The position numbers and the translations under genes are program-made. From Hymenobacter sp. UV11 (lineage in GTDB: Bacteria > Bacteroidota > Bacteroidia > Cytophagales > Hymenobacteraceae): DNA of 64,000 bases. Below, one piece after another: positions 60,124-64,000 of this stretch. A model generated the notes under the pieces. That model was given only the letters and a program-made list of their open reading frames with translations, had not been told where the DNA came from and did not search any database. The stretch is from contig NZ_SRII01000001.1 in NCBI RefSeq assembly GCF_004684095.1, positions 310,001-374,000 of the forward strand, in the 5' to 3' direction. Numbering within the stretch: position 1 is the first letter of the stretch; each line of letters starts with the position of its first letter.

Positions 60124-60891
60124 TCATCTTCCCATCCAGCCGCCGTCGACAGTGAGGATGGTGCCGTGCACGTAGTCGCTGGCCGCCGAGGCCAGGAACA
60201 CGATGGGGCCTTTGAAGTCGGCGGGCTCGCCCCAGCGGCCGGCCGGAATGCGGCTCAGGATGGCCGCCGAGCGGGTTTCGTCCTGGCGCAGGGCCTCGGT
60301 GTTGTCGGTGGCGATGTAGCCGGGGGCGATGGCGTTCACGTTCACGCCGCGGCCGGCCCACTCGTTGGCCAGCGCCTTCACCAGGCTGCCTACCCCCCCT
60401 TTGCTGGCCGCGTAGCCCGGCACGTTGATGCCGCCTTGAAACGTGAGCAGCGAGGCCGTAAAAATAATTTTGCCCCGGCCGCGCGCCAGCATCCGGCCGC
60501 CCACGGCGCGGGCCAGCCGAAAGGGTGCGTCGAGGTTGATGCTGAGCACGTTGTCCCAGTCCTCATCCGAATGCTCGGCGGCCGGGGCGCGCCGGATGGT
60601 GCCCGCGTTATTGACCAGAATATCAATGGCCGGGAAATCGGCCAGCACCTGCTGGGTGAAGGCGTCGGCGGAGGGGCGCTGGCTGAAATCGGCCTGATAG
60701 GCGAAAAACTGCCGGCCCAGCGCCCGCACCTGCTGGCCGGTGTCGCCGCCATCAGCGGCCAGCGTGGCCGACACGCCGATGATGTCGGCGCCCGCCTCGG
60801 CCAGGCCCAGAGCCAGCGCTTGCCCAATGCCCCGGTTGCAGCCCGTGACGAGCGCCGTTTGGCCCGTTAAATCGAAGAGTTGTTGCAGCAT
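60124..60891 (-). CDS. kduD: 2-dehydro-3-deoxy-D-gluconate 5-dehydrogenase
   Basis: KduD reduces the KduI product to 2-keto-3-deoxygluconate with NADH. The 255-residue SDR has the cofactor motif TGCNRGIG (residues 16-23), NNAG near 92, the catalytic Ser in FTASLLTFQGG, and YAASK. The C-terminus VHGTILTVDGGWMGR is typical of the KduD clade. Confidence 0.94.
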   Translation of the reverse strand: MLQQLFDLTGQTALVTGCNRGIGQALALGLAEAGADIIGVSATLAADGGDTGQQVRALGRQFFAYQADFSQRPSADAFTQQVLADFPAIDILVNNAGTIRRAPAAEHSDEDWDNVLSINLDAPFRLARAVGGRMLARGRGKIIFTASLLTFQGGINVPGYAASKGGVGSLVKALANEWAGRGVNVNAIAPGYIATDNTEALRQDETRSAAILSRIPAGRWGEPADFKGPIVFLASAASDYVHGTILTVDGGWMGR

Positions 60892-60913
60892 AAAAAATCG
60901 GTAATGAACGCGC

Positions 60914-60921
60914 TAAAGGTA
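60914..60921 (-). promoter_or_regulatory. Candidate -7 element for kduD-kduI
   Basis: The minus strand reads TACCTTTA, one base from consensus, 22 bases before the kduD ATG. Confidence 0.4.
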
Positions 60922-60931
60922 GCGCGAGTAA

Positions 60932-60959
60932 GTAGCGCGAACTCTCCAGTTCGCGCTAC
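60932..60959. repeat. Short inverted repeat, family C
   Basis: GTAGCGCGAACTCTCC and AGTTCGCGCTAC form a compact palindrome between DUF2264 and kduD. It contains the TAG stop of the DUF2264 gene. Confidence 0.8.
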
Positions 60960-62221
60960 AGCGCATGGTCAGTCTTTATATCCTGGCCCGACCAGATTTT
61001 GCGGGCCGTCCAGTCCTGCGCCGGTTCGGCCCAAAAAGGGTGGGTAGGGGGCAGGCCCAGCGGCAGAAAAGCGGTGGTGCACAAGTACAGGCTACCCGTC
61101 GAGATATAGCCCTCGCCAATGCCCGGCTGGTGCCCGCATAGCCCAATCTGGAGCCAGCCCTGCGCATCGAACGTGCCCTTGGCTTCCAGCGTGCGCCGGA
61201 TAACGGCCGTGATAGCGCTCCGGGCCTGGCCGGGGGGTAGGGCCTCGGGCAATAAGCCCTGCAAGCTGCACTGCGCCAGGTGCTGAAACGCACCGCACCG
61301 ATACGCCAGCGACCGCCCGAAGGCCGCAAACGAGCCATCGGGCCCCACCAGCCGCTCCTGCACCGCGGCGTAGCGGCGGGCGCGGGTGCGCAGCGTATCG
61401 AGCAGTTCGGGACGCTCCTTGCCAGCAGCCACCAGCGTGCCCACCACGTCGAGCAGCATGGGCTGAATAACGTAGCTGTTGTAGTAATCCCAATGAAAAT
61501 CAGGCCCATCGCCGTAGGTGCCGTCGCCCACGTACCAAGTCTGGTGCTCCTTGATGGCGTAGTCCATCCGCATCAAATCGCCGCTGCCCGTGAATTTGAG
61601 CAATGCGGCCTCAATAATGGCGCTGAACAGCAGCCAGTTGCTATACACCGGCTTGATAACGCGGGTGCTTTGCAGCGCCTGCACCAGCTGCGCCTGCGTG
61701 GTGGCCGGCAGCCGCTCCCAGAGCTGGGTAGGCGCCCGCAGCATCGCGTGGGCCAGAAACGCGGCATCCACTACCGGCTGCCCGCCCTGGGTGAAGTTCA
61801 GAAAATCAGCATCTTGCGGATTAACGCCGTGAGCAATGGCCTGGCGTGCCTGCTCGGCGACCCGCTGCTGGCGCGCCGCCTCGTCGGCGGGCACGTCCTT
61901 CAGCTCCAGCCACGGGGCCAGGCCGGCCAGCAGGCGGCCCAGCGCCTCCAAGTGCGTCACGGCGCGGCGGCCCGCCTGCTGGCCGGCGGCCGACTCCACA
62001 GGCATCGTGGCTTTGAGGCGGCCGGTCGCCGCCGCCGCCAGCACCGGCTCGGCCACGCGCAGCAAGGTCGCCAGCCAGTAGGCGCGGTCCGTAACCGGCC
62101 GGGGCGCGGCGAGTAGGCTGGCGGCCGTCGGCGTGGCCGACGCGGGTAGGGGTAGGGCCGCCCCCGCCGCCAGGGCCGACAGCCCCGTGGCCGCCTGCCC
62201 GATGAAGTTGCGCCGCTGCAC
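60956..62221 (-). CDS. DUF2264 protein with Tat-like signal
   Basis: A 421-residue protein beginning MQRRNFIGQAATGLSALAAGAAL, a twin-arginine signal with cleavage near ASA. The DUF2264 domain covers most of the rest, with FLNFTQGGQPVVDAAFLAHAML, YSNWLLFSAIIEAALLKF, GDGTYGDGPDFHWDYYNSYVIQPML and GYISTGSLYLCTTAFLPLGLP. An alpha/alpha-toroid fold and a role in acidic polysaccharide breakdown are likely from context. It lies 2 bases after the GH105 stop, so is cotranscribed with it. Confidence 0.88.
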   Translation of the reverse strand: MQRRNFIGQAATGLSALAAGAALPLPASATPTAASLLAAPRPVTDRAYWLATLLRVAEPVLAAAATGRLKATMPVESAAGQQAGRRAVTHLEALGRLLAGLAPWLELKDVPADEAARQQRVAEQARQAIAHGVNPQDADFLNFTQGGQPVVDAAFLAHAMLRAPTQLWERLPATTQAQLVQALQSTRVIKPVYSNWLLFSAIIEAALLKFTGSGDLMRMDYAIKEHQTWYVGDGTYGDGPDFHWDYYNSYVIQPMLLDVVGTLVAAGKERPELLDTLRTRARRYAAVQERLVGPDGSFAAFGRSLAYRCGAFQHLAQCSLQGLLPEALPPGQARSAITAVIRRTLEAKGTFDAQGWLQIGLCGHQPGIGEGYISTGSLYLCTTAFLPLGLPPTHPFWAEPAQDWTARKIWSGQDIKTDHAL

Positions 62222-62223
62222 GG

Positions 62224-63348
62224 CTACTTCAGCTTGATAACCTCCGAGCCCGCCAGCAGGAAGGCGCCGGTGCCGTACACCTCCCAGCTATCGGCCGAAA
62301 AATCGCGGCGCGGGTCGGCCCCGATGGGCTGCACCCAGCCCACGCGGCCCTCGCTAGACACGCAGCGATTGAGCCCGGCCCATGCTTTTTCCACGGCGGG
62401 CCGAAACGTTGCTTTGTCCAAAATGCCCTGGTTGAGGCCCCAAGCCATGGCGTAGCAGTCGAAGCCCGAGCCCGAGGCCTCGCCACCGGGGTAGGCGCTG
62501 GGGTCGAGCAGGCTGGAGCGCCATAGGCCATCGGGCTGTTGCAGCTGCACTAGCCGGGCGCTCATTTCCTTAAATAAATTGACGTAAAAACTGCGGGTCG
62601 GGTGGTTTTTGGGTAATTCCTGGAGAATCTGCACTAGGCCGCCCATTACCCAGCCGTTGCCGCGGCTCCAGAACACGGGCTGGCCGTTGCTCTCTTTCTT
62701 GCCCTCGCCCTGGGCATTGAGCAGGTACGAGGCATCGCGCGAAAACAGGTGCTCCTGGTGGTTGAACAGCCGCCGGTACGTTTGCTGGTACAGCGTGTCG
62801 TTCAGGGTTAAGTATTTGGGCTGCTTTTCGATAACAGCCACCTTTGCCAGCACTGGCGGGCCCATAAACAGCGCGTCGCACCACCACCAGGCAATGCCGT
62901 GGCCGGCTACCTCGGGGCCCGGCGTGGTCCGAAACTTCTCCACCACGTCGAGCGTGGGCTGAATCATGCGCCGGTCCTTTTTGAGGCGATACAGGTTCAG
63001 GTACGTCTGGCAAATGGCGATGTCGTCGGCGTGGTCGTAGCGGGCGCCGGGCTGCCAGTGGGTGCGCTCGCCCAGGGCCATGAGCGAGTCGAGCAGCAGC
63101 GGCGACTTGGTGGTTTGGTAGGCCGCAAACACGCCCGAGTAGAACGCGCCGTTGGTCCAGTCGGTGGGGGCGTGGCGGGGGTTGGCCAGCTGCCAGCGCG
63201 CCGTTTTTAGCAGCATTTGCTTGATGTAGGCGGGCTGAAACAGCGCCTTGTCGGCGGCTTGCGCCGTGCTGCGGTGGGGTAGGGCCAGGGCCAGCAGCAG
63301 GCCCATTAAAACAGAGCGAAAGGAAGAAAACCAGCGGGTGCCGTGCAT
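62224..63348 (-). CDS. GH88/GH105 unsaturated rhamnogalacturonyl hydrolase
   Basis: A 374-residue protein starting at MHGTRWFSS with a signal peptide ending STAQA. GH105 enzymes hydrolyse the unsaturated uronate made by pectate or rhamnogalacturonan lyases. The (alpha/alpha)6 toroid carries TDWTNGAFYSGVFAAY, YDHADDIAICQTYLNLY, the catalytic-Asp segment AWWWCDALFMGPP, PVFWSRGNGWVMGGL and GSGFDCYAMAWGLNQGIL. Placement with kduI and kduD supports the substrate. Confidence 0.92.
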   Translation of the reverse strand: MHGTRWFSSFRSVLMGLLLALALPHRSTAQAADKALFQPAYIKQMLLKTARWQLANPRHAPTDWTNGAFYSGVFAAYQTTKSPLLLDSLMALGERTHWQPGARYDHADDIAICQTYLNLYRLKKDRRMIQPTLDVVEKFRTTPGPEVAGHGIAWWWCDALFMGPPVLAKVAVIEKQPKYLTLNDTLYQQTYRRLFNHQEHLFSRDASYLLNAQGEGKKESNGQPVFWSRGNGWVMGGLVQILQELPKNHPTRSFYVNLFKEMSARLVQLQQPDGLWRSSLLDPSAYPGGEASGSGFDCYAMAWGLNQGILDKATFRPAVEKAWAGLNRCVSSEGRVGWVQPIGADPRRDFSADSWEVYGTGAFLLAGSEVIKLK

Positions 63349-63517
63349 GAGGGAGGGTGGGAAAAGAGCAAGCAAAAAAGCCGGGACGCGGGCCCCGAAA
63401 GTAAGGGCAATACTACGCCCCTATGCCCAATTGGGGCCGGGGTATTTCGGGCAGTTACGGGGTGTTTATTCGCCTCTGCCGTGCCCTACCCCTCTCTGGA
63501 GGAGGTCAAGAGTAGGG

Positions 63518-63612
63518 GGCAATTAGTAGAGGCACAACATTTTGTGTCTCGTCGGTGATAAACAAGTGCCAGCAACGACGAGACACAAAATGTTGTGTCT
63601 CTACTAATTGCC
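63518..63612. repeat. Long near-perfect inverted repeat upstream of GH105
   Basis: The arms GGCAATTAGTAGAG(G)CACAA through TTTTGTGTCTCGTCG and the complement pair over about 36 bp with one mismatch. The right arm includes the stop codon of the AraC-type gene. It belongs to none of families A-F. Confidence 0.87.
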
Positions 63613-64000
63613 ATCGCCAGCCGCGGCGGGCTCGCGGCTGGCCCGGTGCTGCTTGGCGTATTCGGACGGGGCCACGCCGTAGATTTTCTGGAACGTTTTG
63701 CGGAAGTACTTGGCATCTTCTACGCCTACCTGGAACGCTACCTCCGACACCCGCAGCTGGGTTTGGGCCAGCAGCTGGGCGGCTCGCTTCATGCGCACAT
63801 CGCGGATAAACTCGACCGCCGTCTGGCCCGTGATGCTCTTGATGCGGCGGTAAAAAACCGACTGGCTCATGGCCACTTCCCGCGCCAGCACCTGCACGCT
63901 GAACTCGGGGTCGTCGAGGTGCTGCTCCACCACGCGCATGGCCTGCTCCAGGAAGTCGCGGTCGGCATCGGCGATGATTATCTCGGTGGGTTCCAGCAGT
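63604..64000 (-). CDS. C-terminal part of an AraC-type regulator, probably a hybrid two-component system
   Basis: The frame runs off the window end, so only the last 132 residues are visible. They contain an AraC-family double helix-turn-helix (EFSVQVLAREVAMSQSVFYRRIKSITGQ, then LRVSEVAFQVGVEDAKYFRKTFQKIYGVAPSEY). The segment immediately upstream (PTEIIIADADRDFLEQAMRVVEQHLDDP) is the linker pattern of HTCS regulators, which fuse sensor, kinase, receiver and HTH_18 and control neighbouring polysaccharide loci in Bacteroidota. A stand-alone AraC protein is the alternative. Confidence 0.85.
   Translation of the reverse strand, partial: LLEPTEIIIADADRDFLEQAMRVVEQHLDDPEFSVQVLAREVAMSQSVFYRRIKSITGQTAVEFIRDVRMKRAAQLLAQTQLRVSEVAFQVGVEDAKYFRKTFQKIYGVAPSEYAKQHRASREPAAAGDGN

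Noticed and set aside
1..64000. CRISPR array, prophage, integron or insertion sequence
   Set aside because: No regularly spaced direct repeats, integrase, transposase or att-like duplications were seen; the many palindromes are single intergenic elements of several families.

Overview
The window is a dense, GC-rich bacterial chromosome segment from the Bacteroidota, most likely a Hymenobacter-like cytophagal bacterium. The evidence is a T9SS type A sorting domain, a DUF3098 gene between ftsX and uppP, DUF2723, DUF6340 and DUF4861 proteins, a carboxypeptidase-regulatory-domain outer-surface protein, an HTCS/AraC-type regulator beside a polysaccharide locus, and repeated TAnnTTTG promoter elements (the Bacteroidota housekeeping -7 box) with no visible Shine-Dalgarno sequences. 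No rRNA, tRNA, CRISPR array, prophage or insertion sequence was recognised.

Layout. 1-5 kb: a minus-strand block ftsX - DUF3098 - uppP - truB - ribF - surface protein (cell division, undecaprenyl phosphate recycling, tRNA modification, flavin cofactors). 5-9.6 kb: tamB, divergent from tsaD (9.9 kb). 11-18.5 kb: smpB, an NlpC/P60 peptidase, ung, apaG, two methyltransferases, kdsA, coiled-coil proteins and a Dph6-like ATP pyrophosphatase. 18.6-27 kb: a secreted NagZ-like GH3 fused to a serine hydrolase, an acyl-CoA ligase, a DUF2723 membrane glycosyltransferase-like protein. 27-33.5 kb: a T9SS cargo protein and a thioester-containing alpha-2-macroglobulin lipoprotein. 33.7-37.8 kb: a LysR regulator, thrC, and a glycosyltransferase-polysaccharide deacetylase fusion. 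37.9-41.9 kb: a compact operon of a TPR-AAA+ ATPase and two TPR-membrane proteins, the least explained multi-gene unit here. 42-57 kb: nth, a histidine kinase/response regulator pair, a SpoU methyltransferase, typA, msrB, an AT-hook histone-H1-like protein, metG, rplY-pth, a decayed DUF6340 gene and prs. 57.8-64 kb: a pectin/rhamnogalacturonan utilisation locus (DUF4861, kduI, kduD, DUF2264, GH105, HTCS-type regulator).

Two genome-scale signals run through the window. First, the octamer GGGGTAGG/CCTACCCC occurs about 60 times by hand count, nearly always as CCTACCCC on the coding strand and in all three reading frames. Second, most gaps between operons are filled by long inverted repeats of at least five sequence families; several supply the stop codon of the adjacent gene, and one 52-bp pair encloses the start codon of pth. 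All positions and counts come from reading the sequence by eye; no searches were run.
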